Counted from the stretch's first letter, positions 53,472-62,406 are shown. The stretch: 64,000 bases of DNA from an uncultured Verrucomicrobiota bacterium (GCA_903838675.1 CAILZI010000116.1:124001-188000); one strand, 5' to 3'. The notes: generated by a model from the sequence alone, not told the origin. Translations and numbers: made by a program.

Positions 53472-55997
53472 TCAGTCTTCAATCTTCTCCACACCCCAGA
53501 TGCGGGCCAGGGTGGTTTGGATCTTGTGCTCGAAGCGGGTGATGAGTTCGCGGTTGGCGGCCACCAGCGCTTGCTCGGCTTCGATCTCCGCCACGATGGC
53601 TTGCTGCGTGAGCAATGGAGGACAAGGAACCTCCATGGAGCCAATCTTGCCAACGCTCAGAGTATAGAGACCACTGCTTGTTACTGCGTGAGATAGCATT
53701 TGGTCGCGACCAGGTTGGCTATTGAGGAAGACGCTCATGAAATGCGGAACTGCTCTTGTTCGATCCAACCGCACCCGAATGAGATGGTTTTGATGTATCC
53801 ACTCCTCCCCACTAATATCGAACATCGCGCCACGCCCAATCTGATCTCGGCTGCCATTCCCTTCCACTATAAGTATGTCGCCTAGCTCTAAGCGCAGCCG
53901 GTTCAGTTCAGCGGGAGTCACTTCGAATTGTTCAATCTGGGTCAGGTCAAGATAGCCCCGTTGGACATTTCGAACTGTCAGATAGGGGCGATGGTGCTTT
54001 TTTGGCTGGCGGTCACGGGTTTTCTGCACACCACCTTGAACGCTTGCGATTGAATCAATGCGAACCATCGGCCAGTCGGGGTGGATGGGGATGTGGGGAC
54101 GGTAGTGATCGAGGACAGCGCGGGCACCGTTGATGACTTTCTGGTAGCCCTCGATCTCCGCCACGATCTCCTTCTGCACCTCCAGCGGTGGCAGTGGAAT
54201 CGTGAAGCTGCGCAATGAGTTCAGAGATACCGTTTTTTGCGCCACCCCGGTTGCAGCATCATGTCCTTGTTGCAGCATAAATGGCGATGCCAACAATTCG
54301 AAAAGGAAACGATTCAGGAGCTGTGGGCCGGGTCTAATCAACGCGATATGGCGTTGGAAACAAAACCTTACGTTTTCAGGCACTAACGCAGCTATCCCAT
54401 ACGAGCCAGTAACAGTGTAAAGAATATCTCCACTGCGTGGCCTGCGACTCGCTTTTAGCTCAGCGTAATAAGATTCTGGAACAAAAAATGTCTTGGTGAA
54501 ATCCAACTCGCCACGCTCACTGATATTTGAGATCGTTACAAACGGCACCCCCTCAGATGTCTTGGGTGGCGGCTGATGGTCACCGTCTGTGATTGTCTCA
54601 CAAACTTCATCAAGCCTAACTGTCGGCCATTTCTGTGATGATGTGTCAGCCCCCTCCCGATACCTCTCCCCACTGAGGTTATAATCACCATTCGCAGCGA
54701 CCTTTTCCTTCGATACGATCTGGGCAGTGGAAGCTGAGGCCAGCAGGTTGTCCGTGGTGGCACCACTGCGCAGTGCCTTCAGATAGGCCGTAAGCTCAGC
54801 CTGCACTTGCGGCAGGTCATTCTTCTCAATGGCACGGCGTTGCGCCCCGAGGCCGAAGCCATCGTTTTCCACTTTGAAGAAGGCGATGGTGTGGCTCTGC
54901 TTGGCGAGGGATTTGTCGAGGATGAGGATGCTGGTCTTGACGCCGGAGTAGGGATTGAAGCAGCCTGCGGGGAGGGAGATGACGGCGACGAGGGAGTGCT
55001 CCACGAGCATCTTGCGCAGCTCGGTATAAGCGGTCTGGCTCTGGAAGATGATGCCCTCCGGGACGATGATGGCGGCGCGGCCCTGAGGATTAAGGTGCTC
55101 GGCCATGTAGTCCACGAAAAGGACTTCGCTGCGCTTGGCCTGGATGGAGAAGCGCTTGTGGGGCTTGATGCCGCCTTTCGGCGACATGAAGGGCGGATTG
55201 GCCAGGATGACATCAGCGTATTCATTCCAGCGCTCTTCCTGCGTGAGGCTGTCGTATTCGTAGATGTGGGGATCGGTGAAGCCGTGGAGGTAGAGGTTTA
55301 CCAAGGAGAGGCGCACCATGTCCGGCGAGATGTCGTAACCCTTGATGTTTTTAGCCAGGCGGCCTTTGTCGTCTGGCGTGAGGGTGCTGCGGCCTTTGGC
55401 ATCCGTGTTGGTGCGGAGGATGTGTTTATAAGCGGAGATGAGGAACCCGGCGGTGCCGCAGGCGGGATCGAGCACGGTCTCGGTTTTCTTCGGGGCGAGC
55501 ACCTCCACCATGAAGTCGATGATGTGGCGCGGGGTGCGGAACTGACCAGCGTCTCCCTGAGAGCCGAGGACACTGAGGAGGTACTCAAAGGCATCGCCCA
55601 AGCGCTCGCTGTGGTCATAGCTGAACTGGTCAATGATCTTGAGGAAGGCGTTCAGCGTCTCGGGATCGCGGTAAGGCAGGTAGGCGTTTTTGAAGATGTT
55701 GCGGAACAGCTCCGGGAGGGACTCGTTCTGCGTCATCTTGGTGATGCCTTCGGAGTAGCTGGTGTATTTGTCGTTTCCGCCCAGTTTCATGAGCTCCGAC
55801 CAGCGGTAGCCTGCGTACTGGCCGGTGAAGAACTTGCGTTTGCCGCCGAGTTCCACGGCTTCGGCGTCCATGTCATCCATGAACTTGTAAATGAGGGCGA
55901 TGGTGATCTGCTCGACCTGGGATTTGGGATCGGGGACTTTGCCGACGAGGATGTCGCGGGCGGTGTCGATGCGGCGTTTGGTTTCGGTGTCGAGCAT
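53472..55997 (-). CDS. Type I restriction-modification methyltransferase fused to specificity subunit (HsdM-HsdS)
   Basis: 841 residues in one frame. The N-terminal part (about 1-440) is an HsdM N6-adenine methyltransferase: helical domain, GQFRTPRHIIDFMVEVLAPK, SAM motif DPACGTAGF and catalytic N267-PPF (ILANPPFMSPKG). The C-terminal part (from about 455) is an HsdS: a first target-recognition domain beginning WPTVRLDEVCETITDG (W457), a conserved spacer PLPPLEVQKEIVAEIEGYQ, and a second beginning WPMVRIDSIASVQGG (W642) with its own spacer VPCPPLLTQQAIVAEIEAEQ. Normal type I systems encode M and S separately, so this is an M-S fusion able to recognise a bipartite site alone. The hsdR upstream is truncated. 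Together this predicts DNA methylation without restriction. Confidence 0.88.
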   Translation of the reverse strand: MLDTETKRRIDTARDILVGKVPDPKSQVEQITIALIYKFMDDMDAEAVELGGKRKFFTGQYAGYRWSELMKLGGNDKYTSYSEGITKMTQNESLPELFRNIFKNAYLPYRDPETLNAFLKIIDQFSYDHSERLGDAFEYLLSVLGSQGDAGQFRTPRHIIDFMVEVLAPKKTETVLDPACGTAGFLISAYKHILRTNTDAKGRSTLTPDDKGRLAKNIKGYDISPDMVRLSLVNLYLHGFTDPHIYEYDSLTQEERWNEYADVILANPPFMSPKGGIKPHKRFSIQAKRSEVLFVDYMAEHLNPQGRAAIIVPEGIIFQSQTAYTELRKMLVEHSLVAVISLPAGCFNPYSGVKTSILILDKSLAKQSHTIAFFKVENDGFGLGAQRRAIEKNDLPQVQAELTAYLKALRSGATTDNLLASASTAQIVSKEKVAANGDYNLSGERYREGADTSSQKWPTVRLDEVCETITDGDHQPPPKTSEGVPFVTISNISERGELDFTKTFFVPESYYAELKASRRPRSGDILYTVTGSYGIAALVPENVRFCFQRHIALIRPGPQLLNRFLFELLASPFMLQQGHDAATGVAQKTVSLNSLRSFTIPLPPLEVQKEIVAEIEGYQKVINGARAVLDHYRPHIPIHPDWPMVRIDSIASVQGGVQKTRDRQPKKHHRPYLTVRNVQRGYLDLTQIEQFEVTPAELNRLRLELGDILIVEGNGSRDQIGRGAMFDISGEEWIHQNHLIRVRLDRTRAVPHFMSVFLNSQPGRDQMLSHAVTSSGLYTLSVGKIGSMEVPCPPLLTQQAIVAEIEAEQALVAANRELITRFEHKIQTTLARIWGVEKIED

Positions 55998-56121
55998 GTC
56001 AGGGGGGAAGGCGGGGGGCTAAAGGGGCCTGGGTGCGGTGGGAGCTGGGGAGGGATCAGAGCGGCGGGCAGGCGGAGTGGCGGGAGAACGCTGCTGGGGA
56101 ATACGGCCTGTTTAGAAAGCG

Positions 56122-56343
56122 CTGGGTTTGCTTTCCAGATTGGCTGGGCAAAACCCAGGGCGGCGCTCGCTGAGGCTCGCTTTGCCCTGGGCTGCGATAG
56201 GCCGCACCTTTGGTGCTGATGAGAATGGGAGGCTGTGTGGGGATGGCGGGGGCCAGGGTGTGGTGGGAGCTTGGGGGATAGCGGGAGCGCTGAGCGACGG
56301 GCAGGAGTGCCCATCGTACTTCTGGGCGGACAGGAGTGTCCGC
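56122..56343. repeat. Cluster of palindromes between hsdR remnant and hsdM-S
   Basis: The 362-base gap 55998-56359 holds no gene. It contains CTGGGTTT (56122-56129) / AAACCCAG (56151-56158) and CCCAGGGC (56154-56161) / GCCCTGGG (56184-56191), which share bases and so are mutually exclusive. It also has GCACC-TTT-GGTGC (56204-56216), GGGCA-GGAG-TGCCC (56299-56312) and GCGGACA-GGAG-TGTCCGC (56326-56343). The last two share the same GGAG loop and appear to be copies of one REP-like unit. Confidence 0.7.
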
Positions 56344-56359
56344 GCTCCTCTTGGGGAGG

Positions 56360-57715
56360 TTAGGCCACGAATTGATTCAAGGAAACGTAGTCGTTGATGT
56401 ATTCGGGGATGAGAGCGCGGAACTTCGGCGGCACGGCTTTGAAGTCGGCGATGTTGAAGACGGGATGCGCGGCGAGGTCGCCGAACTCCTTCTTTTCGAT
56501 GATGTGGCGCACGGACTCGCTGCTGACGTAGGCTTTGAAGTAAGTCTTGAGGGCGGGGATGGCCTCGGGGTCTTCGGGTTTGGCATCGGCGAGAAATTTG
56601 GCGAATTCCTCCTCCAGCAGTTCGTCCTTGGATTTGAAGCCAGGGATGAGGCCAAAGATTTTTTCCAAGATCTCCCGCAGCGACAGGCGGCGGTCCACGC
56701 CTGCGGCCCGGCGCAGCTTGTCGAGCGTGAACTGACTGGCGGGCTCGTCGAGCAGGTGCTTGTGGACGTAGTCGGTCACCACGTCCCAATGCCCGGCCTC
56801 CACGCCAGCGGCGATGTCGGGATCATCCTTCACCTTGTCCTCGAAGTTCTGGAAGAACATGCGGTCCACCTTCATGCCATCGGCACCAACGGTTTCCTCT
56901 TTGAGGGTGGAGATGAGATCCTCGCCCATGTGCTCATGGCCTGCGCCCGCTGTGGGGCCGCCGGTATCGCCGCCGCCATCGTCGGGGCCTTCGCCACCAC
57001 CTGGGGGACGCGGGGGCTTGATGACTTCGTCGTAGTCGAATTTTTCCTCGAAGTATTCGCAGTTGGCGAAGAAGTCGAAGAGCTTGAAGGAGGTCTTTGT
57101 GGGAGCCTTGACGTTGCCCTTCATTTCTTCATCCAGAAGCTGCTCGCGGAAGTCATGCTTGCGGGTGCCACGGCCTTTGATCTGGATGAAATCGGTGGGC
57201 GAGAAGATGGGGCGGAAGAGGCCGAGGTTCAGGATGTCCGGGCAATCGTAGCCGGTGGTCATCATGCCGACGGTGACGCAGATGCGGGCCTTGCTGGTGC
57301 GGTACTCGGGCAGGAAATTGGCGGAGCCGAGGAGATTGTTGTTGGTGAAGTTGATGGTGTACTGCTGCGCATTGGTGACGTGGGAGGTCACCTGCACGGC
57401 GAAGTCGGACTGGTATCTGCCGGGCCAAATGACATCCGCCATGTCATTGAAGATCTGCGCGAGCTTTGCGGCATGGTGCTGGCTGACGGCAAAGACGATG
57501 GACTTGCCCATCTCTCCGCTGACGGGATCGCGCAGGGAGTTTTCGAGGAAGGTTTTGCAGAAGAGCTGATTGGTGGCGGGAGAGAAGAACTGCTTCTCAA
57601 ACTGGCGGATGCGGTAGATTTCTTTGTCGCCATCGTCTTCGCTTTCGTCGTCTTTGGGGGGATGGATCAGGATGATCCCTCTCCGGGCGGAGGGCATTCT
57701 CCTGCTTTTCCGCAT
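56360..57715 (-). pseudogene. 5'-truncated type I restriction subunit HsdR (EcoEI-type)
   Basis: 451 residues remain, starting ATG 57715. What is left is the second RecA-like helicase domain (MGKSIVFAVSQHHAAKLAQI, ARICVTVGMMTTGYDCPDI, DFIQIKGRGTRKHD) and the C-terminal EcoEI-R domain (DKLRRAAGVDRRLSLREILE, YINDYVSLNQFVA). The N-terminal nuclease (PD-ExK) domain and the first RecA domain with Walker A and DEAD-type motifs are missing; no homologous sequence is seen in the 400 bases upstream in any frame. An intact protein of this type is roughly twice as long. The remnant lacks cleavage and ATP-binding parts, so restriction should be lost. Confidence 0.82.
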
Positions 57716-58118
57716 TCCTAGGACGGCGCACGTTTTTCAAGGCCTGCGACGCTGCAGACCCGAAATTTGGGACCCGGCGCAGCGGTTCCCTACCAGCGCT
57801 GGGCTTCGGCGGCGGCTTGGGGACAAGCTGGCCTACCTGTGTGTTTGGGGCGAGGCGGAGGGGGGGACGAGGAATTATGAATTATGAAAGGGGATGACCA
57901 TTCTTGGCTCGAGCTTCGAAGGACGGGATGGGGGGCGATGGGCGAGGAGGAGTGTTGAGGGCAGAAGGCCGGAGCCAGGTTGAAAACCGGCGCTCCTCGT
58001 ACGGTTTGAGCCCGCGCTCGGAATGCTTCTGGTGGACGTGAGCTGTGCGTCACGTCGAAAGCGGTAGCTGCGTTCGTGCCTCACTGCGCGACCGCACTCC
58101 AAATTGGAGCTGCGGCGG
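57716..58118. repeat. Gene-free stretch with two long hairpins
   Basis: No coding sequence is visible in these 403 bases. One element is GGAGC ... GGTT-GAA-AACC ... GCTCC (57971-57996), again with a GAA loop. The second, CCGCA-CTCCAA-A-TTGGAG-C-TGCGG (58092-58115), lies just downstream of the LysM gene, has two stacked stems and no T-tract. The stretch probably marks the deletion scar of hsdR filled with REP-like repeats. Confidence 0.6.
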
Positions 58119-59462
58119 TTAGCGGGTGCTGACGGAGACGGCGCCCATGGCGGGGACCATGATTTCGTCGCCGGCTTTGAGGGTGGTGCCGGGGGTGAGG
58201 CGGTTCATTTCGCGGATCTGATCCGGGGTGGTGGTGAACTGGGTGGCGATGGTTTCGATGGTGTCGGTGCGATCGACGCGATAGGCGAGGATGCCGCGGT
58301 GGGAGTCGGAGGTGTCGGGGGCTTTGGGGGCGGCGGCGACAGGGGGAGCGGATGGCATGGGTGGCGGAACAGGTGAGAGGCCGGCGGCGGGGGGTGGTGG
58401 GGCTGCGGGGACGCCGTAGCCGGGGAGTGGGACGGTGTCGGGGGACTGGGCGCGGGGGGCTGCTTTTGATTTGGTGGCGACCATGACAGTGGTGGTGCGG
58501 CCGGGGATCTTGAGGCGCTGGCCGACGGCGATTTTGTTGACGTCTTTGATCTTGTTGGCGGTGGCGAGCGTGACGGGGGTGATTTTGTGCTTGAGGGCGA
58601 TGGCTTTGATGCTGTCGCCTTTTTTGACGGTGTAGTAGAGGGGGGTGCTGACCTTGACCATTTTCACAGGTGCTGAGACGGGGGCGGGGCTGCTGCTGAG
58701 TGTCGGCGGTGTGTAGCTGACCTGCTGGGTGGTGGGGGATGAGGCACCGAGGCGGTGGGGGGAGGGGATGAGGAGGGTCTGGCCGACGTGGACTTCGTCC
58801 TGGGTCATGCGGTTGAGCTGCTGGATCTCGCCGACGCTGACGCGGTGGGTGGAGGCGATGCGGAAGAGGGTATCGCCGGGACGGGAGATGTAGGTGGTGT
58901 GTGCGGCGAGGTCGGTGCCGCCATCGTAGCGGGTGGTGCTTTTGCCGCCGCGTTTGATGCTGCTGACATCGCGCTCGAGGTCGCCAATGCGGATGTTTTG
59001 GACCTTGTCGCTCTCGCGCAGCTGGGTGACCTGGCTGGTGAGGTCGCCGGTGGGGCCGTAGACTTTGGGTGGTGGCGGGGGGCCTGCGGCGGGTTTTTTC
59101 GCGGGGGCTGGTTTGGCGGTGGATTTGCCGTGGGTGGAGGACTTGTGAGCTGAGGATTTTGGCGTGGGGGCCTTGGGGGGCGGGCCATAGCCGGGAGGGG
59201 CTGGCGGGTAGGTGTAGCCGGCTGGGGGTGGGTAGGTGGTGGGGTACTGAGGACGACCCACGGGGGCCTGAATGGCGGCGGCGGCCTGGCGGGTGGCGCG
59301 GGTGGGGGGCGGCTGGAGGCCGGCACCGGCGGCAGGGTAGCCCGGGGGTGGTGCGCCGGTGAAGGTGTGGGAGACTTGAGCCGAAAGCGGCGCAACGGAG
59401 GCGAGCAGCCAGAAAAGCACGAGAGTACTCAGCGCACGGAATGCGGGATGTGGCGTCTTCAT
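58119..59462 (-). CDS. Exported proline-rich protein with three LysM domains
   Basis: 447 residues with a signal peptide (LSTLVLFWLLASVAPLSAQ). A proline/alanine-rich linker and a basic serine-threonine stretch (SSAHKSSTHGKSTAKPAPAK) lead to a short coiled coil. Three LysM repeats follow: TYISRPGDTLFRIASTHRVS, YYTVKKGDSIKAIALKHKIT and YRVDRTDTIETIATQFTTTP, each ending in a G-Q/D-x-(L/I)-x-(I/V)-P unit. LysM binds N-acetylglucosamine in peptidoglycan. It is divergent from an N-acetylmuramoyl-L-alanine amidase, so both probably act on the cell wall, and the LysM protein may recruit or steer the amidase. Confidence 0.9.
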   Translation of the reverse strand: MKTPHPAFRALSTLVLFWLLASVAPLSAQVSHTFTGAPPPGYPAAGAGLQPPPTRATRQAAAAIQAPVGRPQYPTTYPPPAGYTYPPAPPGYGPPPKAPTPKSSAHKSSTHGKSTAKPAPAKKPAAGPPPPPKVYGPTGDLTSQVTQLRESDKVQNIRIGDLERDVSSIKRGGKSTTRYDGGTDLAAHTTYISRPGDTLFRIASTHRVSVGEIQQLNRMTQDEVHVGQTLLIPSPHRLGASSPTTQQVSYTPPTLSSSPAPVSAPVKMVKVSTPLYYTVKKGDSIKAIALKHKITPVTLATANKIKDVNKIAVGQRLKIPGRTTTVMVATKSKAAPRAQSPDTVPLPGYGVPAAPPPPAAGLSPVPPPMPSAPPVAAAPKAPDTSDSHRGILAYRVDRTDTIETIATQFTTTPDQIREMNRLTPGTTLKAGDEIMVPAMGAVSVSTR

Positions 59463-59540
59463 ATGGTTATTGTAGAAAATTTAATTGTTAATTCAAACAA
59501 ATATTTTATATTTCCGAATATATTTTTTGAAATTTAGTCG
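59463..59540. promoter_or_regulatory. AT-rich divergent promoter region of LysM and amidase genes
   Basis: About 78 bases are strikingly AT-rich in an otherwise GC-rich window, with runs such as TTTAATTGTTAATT and TATTTTATATTT. They lie between the divergent LysM start and the probable amidase start. This is where promoters for both should be; I cannot assign exact boxes. Confidence 0.45.
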
Positions 59541-60273
59541 GTTCATCCCCCTGAGTGTGCAAACCGTGGTGGCCTATGCTGCTCTGGGTGGCAGCGCCTT
59601 TTCTCTGGTGTGGCTGCAGCAACGGCAGGAGGTGGAGCCTGTGCCGAGGGTGCGGGTATGGACTGAAACTGCGCCGCTGGTGGTGGTGGATGCGGGCCAT
59701 GGCGGGCATGACGGCGGGGCGGTGGCGCACGGGGTGATTGAAAAAAATTTGAGCCTCGACATTGCCAATCGGCTGAAAAAGGAGCTGGAAGCTGCCGGGC
59801 TGCGGGTGGTGATGACGCGGAGCGGCGACAGCTTTTTGTCGCTGGATGAACGGGCGGCGCTGGCGGGGACGCACCACGCGGATGCGTTTGTGAGTGTGCA
59901 CCTGAATACCGATGGCGAGGGGAGCGCGGCGGAGGGGGTGGAGACGTATTTTGCGGAAACGAAGGGGCTGTCGGCACGCCAGGTGGTGTCGACTGGTCAG
60001 GGGAGAACCGCTGGGGATGGTGCGGAGTTTGCCAAGGTGGTGCAGCGGCTGGTCTGCGGAGCGACGAAGGCGGAGAACCGGGGCACGAAGGCGCGTGACT
60101 ATGCGGTGGTGGCGCGGGCGGCGTGCCCGGCGGTGCTGGTGGAGTGCGGATTCATCACGAGTGCAAGTGAGGTGGTGCGGCTAAAGGAGGCGGGGTACCG
60201 GGACAAGATCGCGGACGGGATTGCGCGGGGGGTGGTGCTGTTTTTGCAGGGGCGGGCACTGGCTGCGAGGTGA
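59527..60273 (+). CDS. N-acetylmuramoyl-L-alanine amidase (Amidase_3)
   Basis: About 248 residues from TTG 59527. The first in-frame TTG (59485) would lie inside the AT-rich promoter region, and GTG 59557 is another option, so the start is uncertain. One membrane or signal segment (VVAYAALGGSAFSLVWLQQ) leads to the catalytic domain. Zinc ligands are visible: His in VVVDAGHGGHDGGAV, Glu in GVIEKNLSLDIANRL, His in AFVSVHLNTDG; the catalytic Glu is in VLVECGFITSASE. It cleaves the amide bond between MurNAc and the stem peptide. No cell-wall-binding domain is present; the divergent LysM protein may supply it. Confidence 0.9.
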   Translation: MKFSRFIPLSVQTVVAYAALGGSAFSLVWLQQRQEVEPVPRVRVWTETAPLVVVDAGHGGHDGGAVAHGVIEKNLSLDIANRLKKELEAAGLRVVMTRSGDSFLSLDERAALAGTHHADAFVSVHLNTDGEGSAAEGVETYFAETKGLSARQVVSTGQGRTAGDGAEFAKVVQRLVCGATKAENRGTKARDYAVVARAACPAVLVECGFITSASEVVRLKEAGYRDKIADGIARGVVLFLQGRALAAR

Positions 60274-60438
60274 GGGGGGGAGTGTGAGGAGCGGTGGAGT
60301 GGGCGTGAAGGAGGCTTGAGAATGGCTGGGGGAATGAACTGAATTTGGACAACAAAGTGGTTGAATTTGGGAATGCGGACCCAATTGTTGCGGGTGGCCG
60401 TGGATACCAGATGGTCATATTAACAAGCATTTCAGATT

Positions 60439-60972
60439 ATGGATTCGACTTCAAAAGACTCTGCTGGCGGGACGCGGCGGCGGACGCATGCAAGGGCCCG
60501 TGGTTTGCGCCGGTGGCTGGCACGGGCGCAGGGGCTGGGGCAGGGACTGACGGTGCCGGAGATGGTGTTTGAGCTGCAGGTGCGACGGGGACTGCCGCTG
60601 CCGGAGGTGGCTAAGGTGCTGGGAGTGAGCCTGGAGGAGGTGCGCAAGCACAGGTCGAGAAGGAGGGGCGCACGCGCGGTGGGGGCTCCGCAGTCGAAGG
60701 CGGATTTAACGGCGCTGCGGGAACAGGTGGGAGTGGAGCTGTGGGAGACGGTGGCGGCGACCTTCTTTGCGGGGAAGCTGGGTGCGGAGGATGGTCAGGC
60801 TGCGCCGCCGAGGCCGGCTGTGATGGCGGTGCGGATCAAGGCGCTGAAGCAGATCGGGAAGCTCTATGGTGTCGGGCGGAAAAAGCGGGGCGGTGATGGG
60901 GTGCGGCCGGATTGTGCGACGCCGGAGGAGATTGTGGAGATGGTGAGGGAGAGGAGAAGAGGAGAGAGTTGA
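60439..60972 (+). CDS. Small basic protein with HTH-like region (terminase-small-subunit-like)
   Basis: 177 residues. The N-terminus is very basic (GTRRRTHARARGLRRWLARA). A helix-turn-helix-like stretch, LPLPEVAKVLGVSLEEVRKH, follows, then a helical block VAATFFAGKLGAED and AVRIKALKQIGKLYGVGRKK. This order resembles phage terminase small subunits or small DNA-binding regulators, but no large subunit or phage gene is near. It is the only gene in the strand between the amidase and the PQQ protein. Function unknown. Confidence 0.6.
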   Translation: MDSTSKDSAGGTRRRTHARARGLRRWLARAQGLGQGLTVPEMVFELQVRRGLPLPEVAKVLGVSLEEVRKHRSRRRGARAVGAPQSKADLTALREQVGVELWETVAATFFAGKLGAEDGQAAPPRPAVMAVRIKALKQIGKLYGVGRKKRGGDGVRPDCATPEEIVEMVRERRRGES

Positions 60973-61050
60973 CGGAGGTTTGCGATGGACAAGGCTCGTG
61001 GCAGAAAGTCTTGGAAGGAGCGTTGGTATGTGATCTGCCAGATACCCATC

Positions 61051-62313
61051 ATGTATTCTTTCTTTCGCCATTTCGTTGTCACCTTGAGCGTGCTTGTGTT
61101 TCACGCGGCCGGTTTTGCTGCTGAGAGTGACGTGGACTGGCCGGGGTGGCGAGGGCCGCGGGCGGATGGGGTCGCGGACGGGCACAAGCTGCCGATGGAA
61201 TGGTCGCTGACGAAGAATGTACGGTGGTCGGTCGAGCTGCCGGGCTGGGGCACGAGTTCTCCCGTGGTGCGTGGTGACAGGGTGTACGTGACTTCCGAGG
61301 TGACGACCGACGGAGGTAAATCTCTGCTGACGCTGTGCTATGAGCGGCAGGGCGGACGTGAACTCTGGCGGCATGACTTTGGCTTTGGCGTGAACCAGAG
61401 GGTGCATGCGAAATCGAACCTGGCCGCGAACACACCCGCAGTGACCGATGACGCACTGTATGTGGCGTTTGGGAATGCGGACATCGCGCGGTACACGCAT
61501 GACGGAAAGGTGGTGTGGGTGACGCGTTACCTGCCGAAGTTTGGTGATCCGAAAATGGCGTGGGGCTATAACATCAGCCCGGTGGTGCTGGATGATTCGG
61601 TGCTGTTCTCGTGGGATCATCACACGGGGCCGTGTTATGTGATCGGCCTCGATTTGAAGACCGGGGAGATCGCGTGGAAAAAAGAGAGGGTGATCGGAAC
61701 GGCGCACGCGACGCCGCTGCGGGTGAAACATCATGGCCAGGAGGACATCCTGGTGCCGGGCAAGAACCGCCTGACGGCGTTTGACGCGGTGACGCATGAA
61801 GAGCGCTGGCAGTACGGCGAGGGCAGCGGGCCGTTTAACGGGGAGATCATTTCCAGCCCGGTGTATGGCGACGGGCTGGTGTTCCTGCAGACGTGGCGGC
61901 AGAGCGCGATCCATGCGATCCGGCTGCGCGGGGACGGGAAGCCGCCGGAGACGGTGTGGGTGAATGACAAGCCCGGGCCGGTGGAGCCGTCTCTGCTGTA
62001 TTACCAGGGGCTGCTGTACGTGCTGAAGGACAATGGGGTGCTGGTGTGTCTGGATGGCAGGACCGGCGAGGAGCAGTACCGCGAGCGGCTGGGTGAAGGC
62101 GGTGAGTGCAATTCGTCACCGGTGGCGAGTGATGGCAAGGTATACGTGAGCAACATCAAGGGCACGACGTTGGTCATTCGGGCCGGCACGAAGTTTGAGG
62201 TGCTGGCGATGAACAGTCTGGGCGAGCGCATCAGTGCCTCCCCGGCGATTTCAGGGGATGCGCTGATTTATCGGACGGATTCGCATTTGTTTTGTCTGGG
62301 GCAGGCGCGTTGA
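61051..62313 (+). CDS. Exported PQQ-like beta-propeller repeat protein
   Basis: 420 residues from ATG 61051, which gives a signal peptide (FVVTLSVLVFHAAGFAA). The mature N-terminus has WPGWRGPRADGVADGHKLP, typical of the outer-membrane/periplasmic PQQ-repeat proteins common in Planctomycetes and Verrucomicrobia. Repeats such as WGTSSPVVRGDRVYVTSE, LKTGEIAWKKERVIGTAHA and SSPVASDGKVYVSNIKGTT make an eight-bladed propeller. No heme site or PQQ-binding aspartate pair can be assigned, so it may be structural (BamB-like) and not a true quinoprotein. Confidence 0.87.
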   Translation: MYSFFRHFVVTLSVLVFHAAGFAAESDVDWPGWRGPRADGVADGHKLPMEWSLTKNVRWSVELPGWGTSSPVVRGDRVYVTSEVTTDGGKSLLTLCYERQGGRELWRHDFGFGVNQRVHAKSNLAANTPAVTDDALYVAFGNADIARYTHDGKVVWVTRYLPKFGDPKMAWGYNISPVVLDDSVLFSWDHHTGPCYVIGLDLKTGEIAWKKERVIGTAHATPLRVKHHGQEDILVPGKNRLTAFDAVTHEERWQYGEGSGPFNGEIISSPVYGDGLVFLQTWRQSAIHAIRLRGDGKPPETVWVNDKPGPVEPSLLYYQGLLYVLKDNGVLVCLDGRTGEEQYRERLGEGGECNSSPVASDGKVYVSNIKGTTLVIRAGTKFEVLAMNSLGERISASPAISGDALIYRTDSHLFCLGQAR

Positions 62314-62406
62314 GGAGGGCATGGGTGGCGGCGGATCAGGAAAAATTTGTGGGACAAACGGTGTCCTCGCGGCGTAAATCAGCGCGTCTTGTCTGACTCT
62401 CAAAAC

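Noticed and set aside
54807..57721. Two plus-strand frames of over 450 codons
   Set aside because: They mirror hsdM-S and the hsdR remnant and are valine/glycine/glutamate-rich without motifs.
59036..59460. Repetitive sequence resembling a repeat array
   Set aside because: It encodes the proline/alanine-rich linker of the LysM protein; there are no evenly spaced repeats with unique spacers, so it is not a CRISPR.
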